64,000 nt of DNA. Source: Ignelater luminosus (taxonomy: Eukaryota; Arthropoda; Insecta; Coleoptera; Elateridae). The DNA lies in the NCBI GenBank assembly GCA_011009095.1, contig VTPC01090883.1, positions 186,001 through 250,000 of the forward strand. The letters are read 5' to 3'. Made by a program: the position numbers and the translations under genes. Every line of letters starts with the position of its first letter. Within the stretch, counting starts at the first letter, position 1. Below are positions 47,601 to 62,000 of the stretch, one piece after another. The notes beneath the pieces are model-generated. The model worked only from the letters and a program-made list of their open reading frames with translations. It did no database searches and was not told where the DNA came from.

Positions 47601-49960
47601 CGTGCCCGACTGGGCTAAACCTTTAAAAATCCTCCCCAAACCACGAAAATCCATCTGATCCGAACAATTGAACACCACCACAAACTTTCCTAACGTTCGG
47701 CCCATATCTTTGGTGGTTTCAGTCTTGCCAGTTCCAGCTGGCCCTGCTGGAGCCCCGCCCATATTCATCCCTATTGATAACAAAAACTTGAAATATTAAT
47801 TTTACTCTTTTATAACAATGTAAGTACATATGGCCTGGGCTAACGTGATGTAACACCTATCGGTAAGGGGTGTAATAGCAAGCCGCTCAGTGATGCCCAA
47901 ATATTCATTCTGGTAAAGAAAGATGACATCGGTTATCTTAACAAGGACGTCATCAGTTTCCTCAATGTAATAAAATCTGGCTTGCTTTTGCCATTCGAAA
48001 TCCGTTATTGATTTTACTTTGAGCTTAACAATATCATCGAAAATATCTCTAGAATTCAACCAATTAAGTTAAGAAATCACATTTTGTTTTCACCAATTTA
48101 CCTTTGGTGCACATGAATAGTGACCATGGTCTCATAGCGAATTCGCTGCATTTTAGTTAGATCCTTCGAAGTCAAATCGATGAGATCGTTTAATAGATCC
48201 AGAAATCTTTGGTTTGTCACCTTCATTATAATACGGTCCACTCTGGCTTTTCTAATAGCAACCTCAGCTTCTTTAGTCCACAAAATCTGAATACCAACTA
48301 ATCCTGCCTAAACACACAATTTAATAAAATAAATAATCTTGTACAGACTAATCTACTTCACCTGTCCGCAAAAGCCCACGAATCCTTGTATAAAATTATA
48401 GTCTATATCCACGAGACATTGCGCCATCGCCGCTATAACATTCTTCACCGTTTCTTTTACCATAAATAGCAACTTATTTAACCAAATTTCGACACCTCCT
48501 ATACAGTTAACAGACTTTTCGAATGATATCCTTTCACCTAAATCCGATTGCATCGCGATTATGTCTTCGTATTTGTTCTCATCGAATATAACTTTATACA
48601 CCGCATCGAATAAACTTAACAGATGCGGCTGTATCGAGTGCGGATCGGAACTCTGCCCTAAGATTTCCAACAGAACAGGATCGGAGATAAAGAAGAATCT
48701 GGGGAAGCATAGCCGTTTCGATTCGAGATAGCCAGTTAGACTTTTCTGGCAGGTTTCCAGTTGTTCTAACAGATGGGGTAAAAGTTGGGACATGGTCTCG
48801 TCGCCGGTGCAACAGTCCACGACGTTCAGCATCTCGTGGGCACGAAACATAATCTTCACCCATGATTTATCAATACCCTAAAATATAAATCTGCGTTATT
48901 TAAAATAATGTTAATTAATGTTCAAGCAGTTTTTTAATAAAGAAACCGAGATCGTTTAGATTTCCAATTAGAGTAGGCTATGACCATTTAACACAATCTC
49001 GATTGGTACTTTATACACAGCCAAGAAAATGGCGATTGCACAAGTGACATTTGTGTTATTCTAACCTAAACTTAATCTAACATCGAAGCAAAAAGTAACG
49101 GACCGGATCGAGCGGTACCGCCCGGCGTCGTCGGTCGGGGAGTGCAGAACCCTTTTTCCGCTCGCCGGTGCGGCGGCGGGCGTACAAGAAAATTCGCCCG
49201 TTCGGTTTTAGCGCGAGTCGCTACAGGGGACCTTTGTTTATACACCCCAAAAGTCTCGCATCGATCGTCCGGTAAGTAAAAAAGCTATTTCGATTAACGT
49301 CCGGCTGATGCATCGATGCGTGTGAAAAAAAACTCAAAAATCTAAAATTCTTGAAATGGGAGAAGGACGACTATACAATTCGCCCCGCGGTAGACGAAGA
49401 GAGGACTATCATTTTTCAAAATCCTGTGCAATTTTGCACGCGTGTCAAGGACATATTTGGCTTATTTCAAGACGCAACGGGCGTCGAGGTTGTCGTTGCG
49501 CGTCGACGCTCGCCATTTTGCACGGGAGACGGCCGGTAAAAATTGAAATTTGTTGAAAAATTCGAAAATTTAAAATCCTTGAAGTAGGAAAAGGACGACT
49601 ATATACAAATTGCCGTGTGGTAGACAAAGAGGGGACCATCATTTTTCGAATTCGATATTTCTAGGCTATTCTGCACGCATGTCGAGGACGTCTTTCGCAT
49701 AGTTTCAAGAGGAAGCGGGCGTCGTCGCCGTCACCATCGTCATTGCGCATCGCGGCCAGCCATTTTCGGGCTTTTTTCCGTTTCGCACTGCAGGCGACCA
49801 AGGGGCGTCGGCGTCGCGTGGAGCGTACGGGCGAACGTCGCAACTTTTCCGTTCCGACGCACGTGATCGTTGCGGTTTTGACTTTGCGAATTTTCGGTTT
49901 CGAGAGTTTTATTTGTTTTTCTTTTTTTTTCTTGAAAGAAAGAAACAGAAACAGAGACAA

Positions 49961-50002
<42 letters not shown>

Positions 50003-53000
50003 AGAGAGAAAAAGTAAGAGAGAAACAAAACGGGTAATCAAACCCACTGCGGATTTTTTCGTTTTGCAATGGCGGCCTAGGGGAAGGCCTCCGATCGTAT
50101 TTTGTTTTTTGGGAAATATTTCGTGCCTCGGGAGCGGTCGGTCCTGTCGAGCTGAGACTTGCACTCTTAGGTGCGATGGTGGAATGTTTTTTAAAAGATG
50201 CGTGCGGAACCGACCGTCCTTTATTTTTTCGGCAGACATCCCGTATCTGGCACATCGACCGTCTTTTGTTTTTTCTTTTTCTACAGACACCCTGGATCTC
50301 GGGAACAGCTGGTCCTGTCAAGATGGGAAAGGCTTTCAAATAATACCGGCGTCGCCGACCGTCTTTTGTTTTTTCTCACAGGTATCCTGTATTTCTGGAA
50401 CGGCTGGTCCTATCGAAGCGGGACTTTGGTCGTTTAAGTGTGGTAGGGAAAGGGCTTTCAGAAGATCTGAGCAAGACCGACTGTCTTTTGTTTTTTTTAG
50501 CAGGTATTCCTGTGTGTCAGGAACAGCTGGCGCTATTGAGATGGGAGTTGAGTCGCTAGGTATGCTAGAGGAATGGCTTTCAGAAAATGTGTGAGAGACC
50601 GACTGTGTTTTGTTTTCTAGTCTAATATCATTAACGGCTGGTCCTGTAGACATGGAATCTGACTATTGGATGTGGCGGGGGAAGCTCTTGGAAAGGATAC
50701 AGACATCATCGTTCGAAGACGTAGCCTTTTAGCCACCCAGGGTGACCCGTTCGAGGACGCAGCCCGAGCTGGGGTTACCGAAGATGGCCCATTCGAGGGC
50801 GTAGTCCGAGCCATAATAGTTTAGATACATCTCAGAAACGGCTGAGATAGGACTTTGGTAGGCGGGTGTAGTGGAGGGAAAGGTGCATGGGGGACCGACC
50901 GTGTTTTATTTTTTTTTTGGCAGAACTGTTGTTGTGTGCGAGAACTATGCACGATGCGTCTGCAAACAAAAACGAGCCCGATCGGTGACTACTGAAGGCG
51001 GCCACACCCTTTATTATTCCGAGAGACTTAAAGAGTCGAGACGCCTCAGGCGTTGGCCCCGAGTAGAGCGCCCATCTCTAGTTATTATTAAACTCTGCCA
51101 ATAACCAAATCTGAAGACAAAGTTTCAAATTTAAAATTTCAATTTCTTATTTGCAATCTTGTCACTTGTTTGGCTGTGTCTAAAGTATCGTCCCAACGTG
51201 ATGTACAGCCATGGCCTACACGATCGCTCGGTATATTGTAACGTTCTAAATAATGAAACGGTTATTTATTTCTATCATTTATTTCTACACAAAATTTACA
51301 GAATCACTTCCTTAGTTCTGCATTAAAGAACGCAGGGCAATCTATTTTCGAAAAGCACCATCGTAACCTGCTGATATGTAATAGAGTTTTATAAATTACG
51401 ACTCTAATGTAATTAAAGAAAATGATAATAGCTCCTTGTAAAGGGGTGTCTGTTCTGCTAAATAAAAAGTACGATTTTATAAATTTGCCAATCTAAATTC
51501 TATGCAAGAAGAAACTTCTTACTCAAGTAAAATAATAGAAATGACATTTTCTCATAATAAACTTACGCTGAAACGTTTCGCTTCAGCAGGCAGCTGCCTT
51601 GAAATATCACCGCCAACGAAAACGGCCTCCAAATAAATCCACAAATTCTGTACTTGCAGCCACTTTTCCAAAACTTCCGAAGTTGTCACCAGTTTATTGA
51701 CCCAAGCTTGTATGTCCCGTTTGAAAGGCGCATTATACCTGTAAACATTTAATCTTACCACCGTTATCACACACCAGAAACAATTCACCTGTTGCTCAAT
51801 AAAGAATTGAGAAGCATCAAGCTGTCTTCCAGCATGGCTATAGTTTCGCCAGTTTCCTGACCTTTCAGTAAAAGCTCCCCCCTCATCTTGAAAGTGGAAA
51901 ATTGCAAATCGACAACCGCCCAGTCTGCTATAACTTGTTTCAGTTTGGCTTCGATATCCTTTTCTTTGACCGCACTTATGCATATGTCCTCGACATCATC
52001 TTTAAACTTCAAAAGAGGAGCTTCCATAACATTGCGTAATGTAAAAGTGGGAGACTCAATTTCAAACTTGTAATTAGTAACTCTAGCTATTCTAGCCCAA
52101 TGCCTTTCTTTCATAGCCTAAAAGTTAGGTTGCGGTAAAAAATTATTTTTGGTGTAAATAAGTCATACTTTATTGGCCATCAGATCTAACAGTGGACAGG
52201 TTTCGTTGAAGTCATCAATTTTCTTCTTCAAATCTAAGAATGCCGGCCAATCTTTCATAGCTTTAGGCAACTTCCGACATCTGAAATTACAATCATAGAT
52301 TGGTTCACGACAAAAACCCTATCATCAATGAGACTAACCTATTTTGAAATTCAGTCAATTCGGCTGCAATCGCTTCTGTATCAATATCAGCCCAAAGTAA
52401 ATCAAAATAGCCATCTATGGTACTATTGACTTGCAAATACAACCCATACAATTTATTCAAGAGATTGAATTGTTTCTTTCTCTCAATCAAAGCAGGATAA
52501 TCGTGCACCTCCAATCCAAACAAGGCTTCCCCACTAGAATACATTTCATACTTGTTCCACAAATCATCGAATCGCGCCTGGAAGAGCAGAACACGATCGC
52601 TAGCTTCACGAGCTTGCAATCCTGGCACCATGGGACCATACAATTCAAAATCTCTATCGAAATCATCAACGTCCTTTGCGAATACAGACACACCAGCTAA
52701 TAATTCAGCTTGTAACGGCGCTTGAACCTTACAAACTTCTTCTTGTATGTGTTTAGCCTTCAATCGTATTAATTTAAATATACACGTCTGGCATAAATCG
52801 AAAACCACCTTACATGATTGACCATATTGATAAAATTGTAACGCAACGTGTCTACCCTTTCTATATCCTCTTTTGGAACGTCGATTTTAAACCTTGTGAA
52901 AGTCGCATAAGCTTGTTCCATCAACTCAAGATCCATGTCCATTTCAATGAAGTTCTCGCGAATTCGCTGTAAGCAAGCCATGGCCAACCTGAAAGCAAAA

Positions 53001-56000
53001 AATAGAAAGAATCAAAATGCAAAATGATTTAAAGGAGATTTTCTCTTGGGAATAAAATAATTAAATTTGATTAAGACATTTTTATTTCTCATTACTAAAA
53101 TTTAGATTTGGAATAACCAAATATGTTTTAGAATTGGAATTATATAATTATATAAAAAAAAATGTTCATAATTGAATATGGTAATGTTCAGTGTTAAATT
53201 GGTAATTTTGCTACGAGATCTACCGATCTTAGACGAGTGTATACAACTTAATGATGTTTGCTTATTTTGTCTGGTTTGCATTGGTGTGCATTCCCCCGGC
53301 ATTTCTGTATGTTTTCATTTATATTCGTGTTTTGTGGCTTTTGTTATTGACAGTGTGATGTGCTTGTTAAACTGGCAATTATTGACGTGCTTTTCCTTTA
53401 TTTTTATTAAAAGGTAAGTGTCTTTCATTAATTATTATAAGTCACCAACAGTTTAGATATTTCAACTGTACTAAAGATATTTTCAAACATTCACTTCTTT
53501 ATTTTGGAAACCGTTACTGTTACATTTGATTTACTAACCAAGACGGTTTTATTTCATTCAGTTTTTTACTGATTTATATTAATATTAAGTTAATGGAATC
53601 AAACGAATGTTTTATGCAACAGTTTCTCTTTCTTGGATGTTGTTAATGATTTGTTCACGCCGTTAAATAAACACATGTTTACACACTCAATTAAAAGGTT
53701 AACTGAGAAATTGTAATTTTGCAACGTAGAATAATTATTTTCAGAGGGAGGGGGTGGAGGAATTGAGATTGGGAGGGTGGCAACAGAAAGTTTATTGGCC
53801 ATCGCTTGCCATTATTGCAGCAGAGGGCACAGAGGAAATAGCCCGCGCAATTTAAAACTTGACAGCTACGCGCTTGTTTTATTGATTTTCACAAGCATGG
53901 TTTGTGTGGTTATGTTGTCGATCAGCATCAGTTAAAATTATTGCAATAATCTGTAAATATAATCTTGATTGATAACATCATAGAAGTGTTTTAGTAATTT
54001 ATTAACGGAAGCTATGACTTCTTTTACTATATGTTTTATAGAATCTTAGGTAAATTATTCACAGAGGGTTTCCGATGGCAACTTTCCACCGATATTTGTT
54101 GCGAAATTAATTTTTTAAGGAGTATGCTTCGAAACAATGGAAATGTCAGAAATTTAAAAAAATCAAGGTTTTTCTCAAGAAAAGATTATTTGCAATGTAA
54201 AGGACTTCTAGCCGTTAGGCAGCGTTAAAGAGTTAGACCTTCAACAAGCATTTCCTTAAGAAGCGCATAAGCCGAAATTTGCAGGCTCGGCCCGACTTGG
54301 AGTAGATTTCAAGCGACCCGAGAAAAACCTGGTAACTTCTTGATTGACCTAAAAAGCCCGACACACACCCGAAAGCCCTGACAGGCCGCACAGGTTCGAT
54401 AAGACCGAACGACCGGACAGAGTCGATGGTGCCGAAGTAGGGCTGAGAAGCCCAATCGAGCGCAAAGGCCCGACCAAGAAACTCAGCGCGTGCACGCTTC
54501 GTTTAGTATTCAACTAATGGCCGTGCCAGTTAGTACGATCGTCTTACTCAGTAAGAAAAAGTTCTCGATTCGGTCCTCCTCTTCGGTTTAGTACAGTGTT
54601 GCCAACCTGAGGGATTAAGGGACATTTTACCTATATGGCATGCAGTAGAGGATAAAGGGATTTTCTCAGTTTATTATTCAATTTCATTTAGTAAAACCAA
54701 CATTTTTGTTTTCCGGTTTTTTTTTCATGGTTAACTGTATAATGCGTACTTTAATTAACTCTAACGAACGATTTTTTGCAGAAACAGAATGCATGTGAAT
54801 CAACCCAGTCCAGCGCACATACAAAGCTTAACTACTTAGGGCGGTTTGCTTGATTCGATTACCGGTTTAATCTTGGTTTTCAGTGGTGTTTGTTAAATAC
54901 TGCTCAAACAGTTAAATATATGGTGTTGGCATTAGTAAGATTATTATTATTAATAATAAGTTTTCACCAACATTTGTGTCAACAACAAATTGTACTAGTA
55001 GTAGCGATGAACAGGAGCGCTAGAGGCCTGCACGGGCAGCGTTTTTTAGTCGCGCCGAAGCTCGGATTCGGGACATTTGGTTTTTTCGGGCCTGTCGAGC
55101 TGTTGGAGCTTTACGGGCCTGTCTGGCTTTTTGGACTTCTAGGCTCTTCGGGTCTATCGGGCTGTCGGGTCATACGGATCTGTTGGGTCTTTTATTTCTT
55201 GGCCCTTCGGGCTTCTCGGGTCTGTCGGGCCGTCAGGCCTGTGGAGCTTTTTTGACATCTTTAATTTTTTTAAGAAGTCTACAAAATATTCCTTAAATCT
55301 TCTTTAATTTTAAAACTAAATTGCTTTTATATACTGAAGTTTACTCCTTAGAGCCTTGCACAATGAACATTTCTGATTGTGCTTATGCAAAATGTTGATC
55401 ATTGTGATTACTGACTAGACTTAAATCAGCACAAAAATATTATGAAAGTTAGCTAGATAATTGGATTTACTACATCAACTGCTATTCTTCAGCTGTAGAA
55501 TCAAATCTACACAATATTTCATTTCACATAAAGAGTGTTTCACAAACCACAAATTCTTTTAAAAAAGCCACGAGTATCAAATAATCTACACATTTTAATG
55601 ACGTCTCGGGTATTGCGATGAGACTAGGGCCGGCCGAGGTGAGTCATCATCTGGCGGCTTTTCATTAATCTCCCAATAAGAGGGAAGCGAGGGGGATCAA
55701 AGTTGGAAATTTTCCACTTTTTCAAAACGAAAAATTGGAATAACTCGAGAACGCGTGGGCCGATAGGAGAGCAGGTAGAGTTTTAGGTTCCTCAAGCATC
55801 TTGCTTGATGTCTAGCGGCGAAAATGGACAAAAACTACTGGGGCCTTATGTGAGGCCCTAGCAATCTGGGACCAGAGGCGCTGTGATGTAAAACCTCTCT
55901 GGAGTGTCTTGTGATTGACAGATTTAAATTCGGATTTATGGTGTCCGTGGGAGAGGGGTAGGGATAGGGTTTTGCAAAAATATCGAAACGGCAGTTAGTA

Positions 56001-59000
56001 TCCCAATTGAGTTCGGAAACTATAAGGGGTACGGGGGTCTGGTTTTCGGCGTTCGGCGCAGGTTTGCGAATGTTGTCGGCCAGTGGAAACCAATTGCAGG
56101 TGATAAACCAAAAAACCCCGAGTTTCCTCTGAAAACCCACCAAAATGGGTCCATCCGTCCGAATGGTACGATCGACGCGATATTTGTGATTTGTATTCTG
56201 GGAGTACATCTCTATCTACTGGGCAAAACCCGATTCGATTCGGTTAACTTTTTTCTGTGGTCTTCGGCGATGCCCACATAAAAAAAATTGTAACTCGGTT
56301 GATTATGGTCCGATCGAGCTGGTCTTTTTTAATGCTAAAGGGCAAAAAGCTTAGGTAAATACCAGAAGAAAAAGAAATAGTTAGTGTAAGTCGCTTGGGC
56401 CAAACTTAACCTATATTCCAAGATGCTTGTTTGGTGGTGTGGGGCCCTTAAGGTTTATTAAAAAATCCTATTTCTTCCAAATAACTTAAAAACACTTTGT
56501 CCAGCTTGAATAAAACTTGCCATGTAGAAGCTTTAGACCGTTATCTCACAAGCAAACGAATCATTTTGGTGTGTAGGTAAGTTAATTTCCATGAAGATCC
56601 ATTATAAATTATATTTCCATATAATCGTGTTGTTTTATGTTAACACAGACTGTAAGATTGATTATTAAACTGACAGATTGCAAAATGATAGGTTAGAAAG
56701 TCGTGTCAGTTACATTAGGGATTTTATTTCTATGTATGCTAGTAGCACCGTAAAAACATTAGCCTTTGGTTTTACAATTTGTGTCCAACTTTTGTTTAAA
56801 ATTGGTCTGAATCTACTTTCGTTTACGTGTGTTCATGAAAATGTTAATAACAAAACAGTTTGTCCTTAGATCATATGCTTGATAAACAAAATTAATACTT
56901 TAATTTTAATTTGAAAATATAACAAAGTACCTAATCTGTAATCTATAAATATGACGTAGTTATTTTAGTGTGTTTTGTAAATAGGGAATTGTTCCGTTAT
57001 GTTTCCTACAACTACTGTCAATTATAACCTCAAATAATCTTATGGCAATTATATAACCTTATTTTATTTAATTGATAATGTTTTTCAGGGTTAAAATTAA
57101 ATGAATTCTTGATAATTTGATTACTTTAATGAACCAAACGCTACCGTATTCTCACGTTATATATAATTTCTCAAGCATTTTGCTAATGTTGTAATTAATT
57201 TATAACAAAATATGTTACACCTACGATGCATATACTATTTGTTTGTCATCATGACGCTGTAGAGGTTACGTGGATCCAAAATTTAAAAAAATAGACAAAA
57301 CCTATACACTTAAAAATCTACATTGGGCATAATACATACAAACTGTTGCCTAGCAACCATATCCAAGTTAATGAGGTCCAAGATCAGCGCTTATACCATA
57401 AGGTCCTTTCTGATAATTTGTAAAAAAATTTGTAATTTATATTGTTTTTTAAGGATTAATTCACCGACCCATTTATAGGTTAGAAATTATTATATTTATA
57501 CATCTTTTGAATTTTCTAAATTATTTGTTTAATTATACTTAAAACCTGTTAAATTTGTAGATGATGATGAGATTTGTATATTACAATATTACTTTTTGGA
57601 AATAGCGTGGAGTTTTCTATAAGAAATCTATAAAACTAGCACGATGTAGGATCAGATTTTTTAAAAATCTCTTGAAATTCTGTATAATCCGCAAAAACAA
57701 TTTATTGAAATGTTCGAAGTTTGATGTAATCTAACGGTTTGTGCAAATTTCAAGTAAATTCGCGTGAATCTGACGTTTCACAGTTTGTTTGACATTAACT
57801 TATGTCATGCCAAAGTAAGAATGATTCTAGACAAATGCTATTAAAATCAAGTGGTTTTGATTTCTGGTTCCATATGTCTCAACTCATATAACTAATATTA
57901 TGTGGAAACTCTGATTGTCCAAAGCCAATTGATTTTCAGACAAACGTTGCTAGCTGGGTCCGCTGAATCATACCTGCAGTCATCAAGATCTCTAATGGGT
58001 TTAGCAAGTATCTTCTCTTGGTTCTTTATAAAGTCGACCATTTCATTCAATTTCTCCTTGTATCGTATTCCTAGATTCTTTCCAAGCACGTACTTCCAAT
58101 CGTCCGATTCAACAAGCAAACCGAGTTTCATTTTTTCTGAAACAAAAAAAGTCACACTATAACCACTAACAGTGATTGATACTCAGGCTCACCCATAAGG
58201 ATTTGTACAGCTCCAACATTATGATAATCCGGTAGACTTTTTATTTGCTCGGCTCTTTCGTCATATTCGGAGAACTTCTCACTAATTTCCACTATTAATG
58301 GCTTGCGATCACAGAATGCTATAATCTGTTCCTCCTTGTCTGCAGCCCACAAAAATGAATATCTGAGATATCCCTGAAAGTCAAATTCTCAATATTTCTC
58401 AACGAGATGGAATTCTAGATGTTTACCTCTAATAATTTTGCGATATCAGGTTGAAAAACATACATTGCACCTTGGAGACCTGTGTATAATCTGATAACCT
58501 CTTTTTGTTCGCTGACGCTTTTGTAATAATTAGGAGTTTCCGTTTCTTCTTCATCATCTAGAAATTTCATTTTATATTTTACTAGAAAATCTAATTTTAT
58601 TCCAATAGTGATTACCAAATCTTAAAGAAAGCGTTTGTGCTGAAGCACAAGGTTGCTCATTTTGACCCCACAGGGGTATTTCCTTGTGTATATTCACAAC
58701 GTAACTCAGAATTATTGCAAAGTGGCTTTGTATTTGTTCTAAAGGCGGAGTGATGGTTGCAATGGGAATATGAAGCTCCATGTAAGTTTTCATTATAGCA
58801 GTACTCTCTGATAATTCTTGCAGACTAAAATAATCAATTGAGAAAGAGTCTTGTTAAGATGCGACTTTTACCTTCCGGCTGCTACACGCTTCTTTAAAAG
58901 GTCTAGAGAATGTTTTGTACATTTCACAAGGCAATCGACAACTTTAGCATTGAAGTAAGCGAACATTTCGACACAATCAGTGTGGATCATCGACAAATCT

Positions 59001-62000
59001 ATTGGAGCATTTTTGTCTATTTCTTTAAATGCTATAAAGAGATGGAACCTTAACACGATGGTGCGGTTGAATCTCAAAAGGATACCCACCGGCATCTTCG
59101 CCTTGATTCAATTTAGAAGCTGAACCAACAGGTCTCACAGCCTTTTCTGGATCCAACCAATCATATTTGCCTTCTTGCAATTTAGGATCTGTCATGGTGT
59201 CCAAAAACTTATCTATTAAAGCTATCACGGCACGCTCAGACGTATACAATTTTAACTGGATTTCTTTCACTGGGATATTTTCAAATGGTTAAGTTGTAGA
59301 ACAGAAGATTGTGTCAACTAGAAACTTACACATTTTCTCTTTATGCTGCATGCTAGCTTGTTGAAGTTCTGACGGACTGAGCGCTTTGATGGGAATATAC
59401 ACTAAAGTTGTTACTGCAATGCTGTCTAATACTTCATCTATACGTGCTTCTTTCATGTCTGTCACCTAGAAATTGTTTCAATTTAACACCTAAAGTTTTA
59501 TTTATCACTCTAATCATACCTCTTTCACGAACAGTTGGACATCATCCAAAACGTTTGTGATATCGCTACAGAACTGTGGTATCTTCATCGAAGTCCAAGT
59601 GATAGTAGACAGACCGGGCAAGAAAACGTCTTCTATCTTCAATAGTTGTGATCGCATTAGCGGAATAAACAATTTCGGTATATTCTTCCTGATGGTATTG
59701 TTACGTTCAACGAGTGTTTTCATAACCTCATAGGCGTTGAAAATTTTATCTTTACAGAACACGAGTATTTTCGCAACATCCGGAACATCTACAAAGAAAA
59801 GCATCCAAGCGAAATTCTCGTTCTGATCTACTTGCCATACTCACTTAAATCGAGTTTGTACATGTATTCAGCTTCCCTTATTGTTTCCGATATGTACGAG
59901 TCGAAATTTACAACGTAACGCTTCGTGTTGGGATTTTTAAGGAGAAGTGGAGTATTTAGAACATTTCTCACCTGTAATCATTCGGGGTTTCACTACAAAC
60001 TGAGAAAATGGCTGCGTTTATCACTAAAGAGCAAATGGTCGCATTCAAGGACGCTACGCAACTGAGATTCTAACTGAACAGGTTTCCTGTTGTTACTTTT
60101 AATCCCAAATCTGATTCAGCATTAAACCAAAAACGAAAAGTGCAATGTCAACGTAATTGTAGCAAATCATCAGCGCCCTTGAATGCGCCCAACGTTTACA
60201 TACTAAACATCTACTCAAAATACACTTGTAGGTAGCAGAGCTCTAATGAGCCACTTTTAGCATCTTCCTAGGCCGATATACCAGCTGCAGTTAAGGCAAG
60301 TTAGCGTCTGTCACGCATATATAGTAAAAATTGGTTGACCGCCTCTGCATCTTCTACGTCTTCCAACGGGTCACCTGCAGTGGCCTGAAGTTGGGTTTCA
60401 CTCTTCACCAACTTTCCAAAAACAGTCAATATTCCATGGGCCAACTGTGGTGGCCAAATCAGTCTTCTAAAGTCGGATTTTCCCGTATACCAGCCTCCCA
60501 AGAAACGTAAACCCACCTCAGGTTACCTGCAGTGGCCTAAAGTTAAGTTTCGCCGTCTACTAACCTTCCAAAAACAGTCAACATCCCACGGGCCACCATC
60601 AGCTTTCCAAACCGGGCTTTCCCGTCTATCGACCTCCTAAAAAACATAAATACACCTCAGGTCACCTGCAGTGGCCTAAAGTCGGGTTTCACCGTCTACC
60701 AATCTTCCAAAACTGGTAAAAATCCCATGGGCCGGATTTTCCCGTCTACCAACCTCCTAAGAAACATAAACACACCTCAGATCACCTGCAGTGGCGCAAA
60801 GTCGAGTTTCATCGTCTACCAACCTTCCAGAAACGGTAAATACCACACAGGCCACCTGTGGTGGCTAAACTATGAACTTCGTCTTCCATCCGACTTTTGA
60901 AAAGAGTAAGTACCTCGCAGCTCACCTGCAGCGACCGAAGGTCGGGTTTTGGTCTCCTTTTACCTTCTCAATGAGCTAATCTCGAACGCGTTTGGAACTA
61001 TGTTGTCCAACGATTTGCTTGTAGCGGCATAAAATTGGATTTCGCCTTTTATCGACCTCCTAAAAAGGACTTCGCTCTCCATTAACGTTTTTCAAGAGCT
61101 AATTACAAGCACAGGTCCTACTGTGCTCTCCGCAACCTCCTAAGAACCCTTCCTCGGGGTTTTCCTTCCAGGAACCTTTCGAAAAGGGTGATTACTCCTA
61201 AGGCCACTCGCACTGGCCAAAGTTCGCGCTTCGCTCTCTTCCCTTTTCAATGAACTAATCTCAAACGTGGTTCAACCTGTCGCTTGAAGTGCCCTAAAAT
61301 ACCGTTTCACCGTCTATCAATCTCCTAAAAAGGATAATATTCCCCAGGTTACCTACGGTGGCAATAGACATAGACATTTGGCAGGTGACCAGCAGTCGGA
61401 CCTTGTCCACCACCAATCTCCCTACAAAGCTAATCTCAAACATGGATGGAGATGCGCTTTCCAACGGGTCAACTGAGGTGGCCTAGATTCGGATTTTGCT
61501 GTCCATCGACCTCCTGAAAAGGATACATGCCATATACGGTGGCCGAACATCGGACGTCGCCTTCCATTAACCTTTTTGAAAAGTTAATTACGAACACGGG
61601 TCGGACTGCGTTCTCTGCCAATCTCCTAAGAAAGGTGAATATCCCATAGGACACCTGCGGTGGCTGGATTTTCTACTTTACCTTTATCAGCCTTCTAAAA
61701 ACGGGTTTCGCCGTCCATCAACCCCCTAAGAAAGATGAGCATTTCACAAGCCACCTATGGTGGCCGAAATTCAGACTTAGATCATCATTAACCTTTTTTT
61801 AAGAACTAATTACAAACACAAGTTGCGCTGCGATCTTCGTGAACTTCCTAAGAAGGGTAAATACCTCTCTGGTCACCTGCAGTGGCCTAAAGTCGAGGTT
61901 CATTCTCCAACAACTTTGCAAAAAGGGTAGATGTACCATAGGCCACCTGTGACCAAAGTGTAAACTGTGGCGTCTATCAACCTCCTAAGAAGGATATATA

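Larger units (their letters stand above)
52989..57973 (-). other. 5-kb dynein intron with mixed repeats
   Basis: Donor GTATGA at 57973 side, acceptor CAG at 52989 side. It contains TIR/minisatellite copies i and j, a dispersed repeat, an RFX-box-like palindrome and a non-AT-rich segment of unknown nature (all listed). The parts at 53000-54230 and 56400-57300 show nothing I can name. A frame at 53172-53417 (+) is hydrophobic but has no known family and is probably chance. Confidence 0.7.

Noticed and set aside
49743..50594. A 283-codon plus-strand frame in the dynein intron
   Set aside because: It crosses the CpG module, the GA microsatellite and the satellite array of a composite element, has no recognisable domain, and the matching copies at 38 and 44 kb do not keep the frame.
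52758..52813. In-frame extension of dynein exon 14 or exon 15 into 52758-52813
   Set aside because: It would insert residues absent from the family. Splicing at GTAAGG / GAAG gives the expected length between LRYNF and KVQAPLQ.
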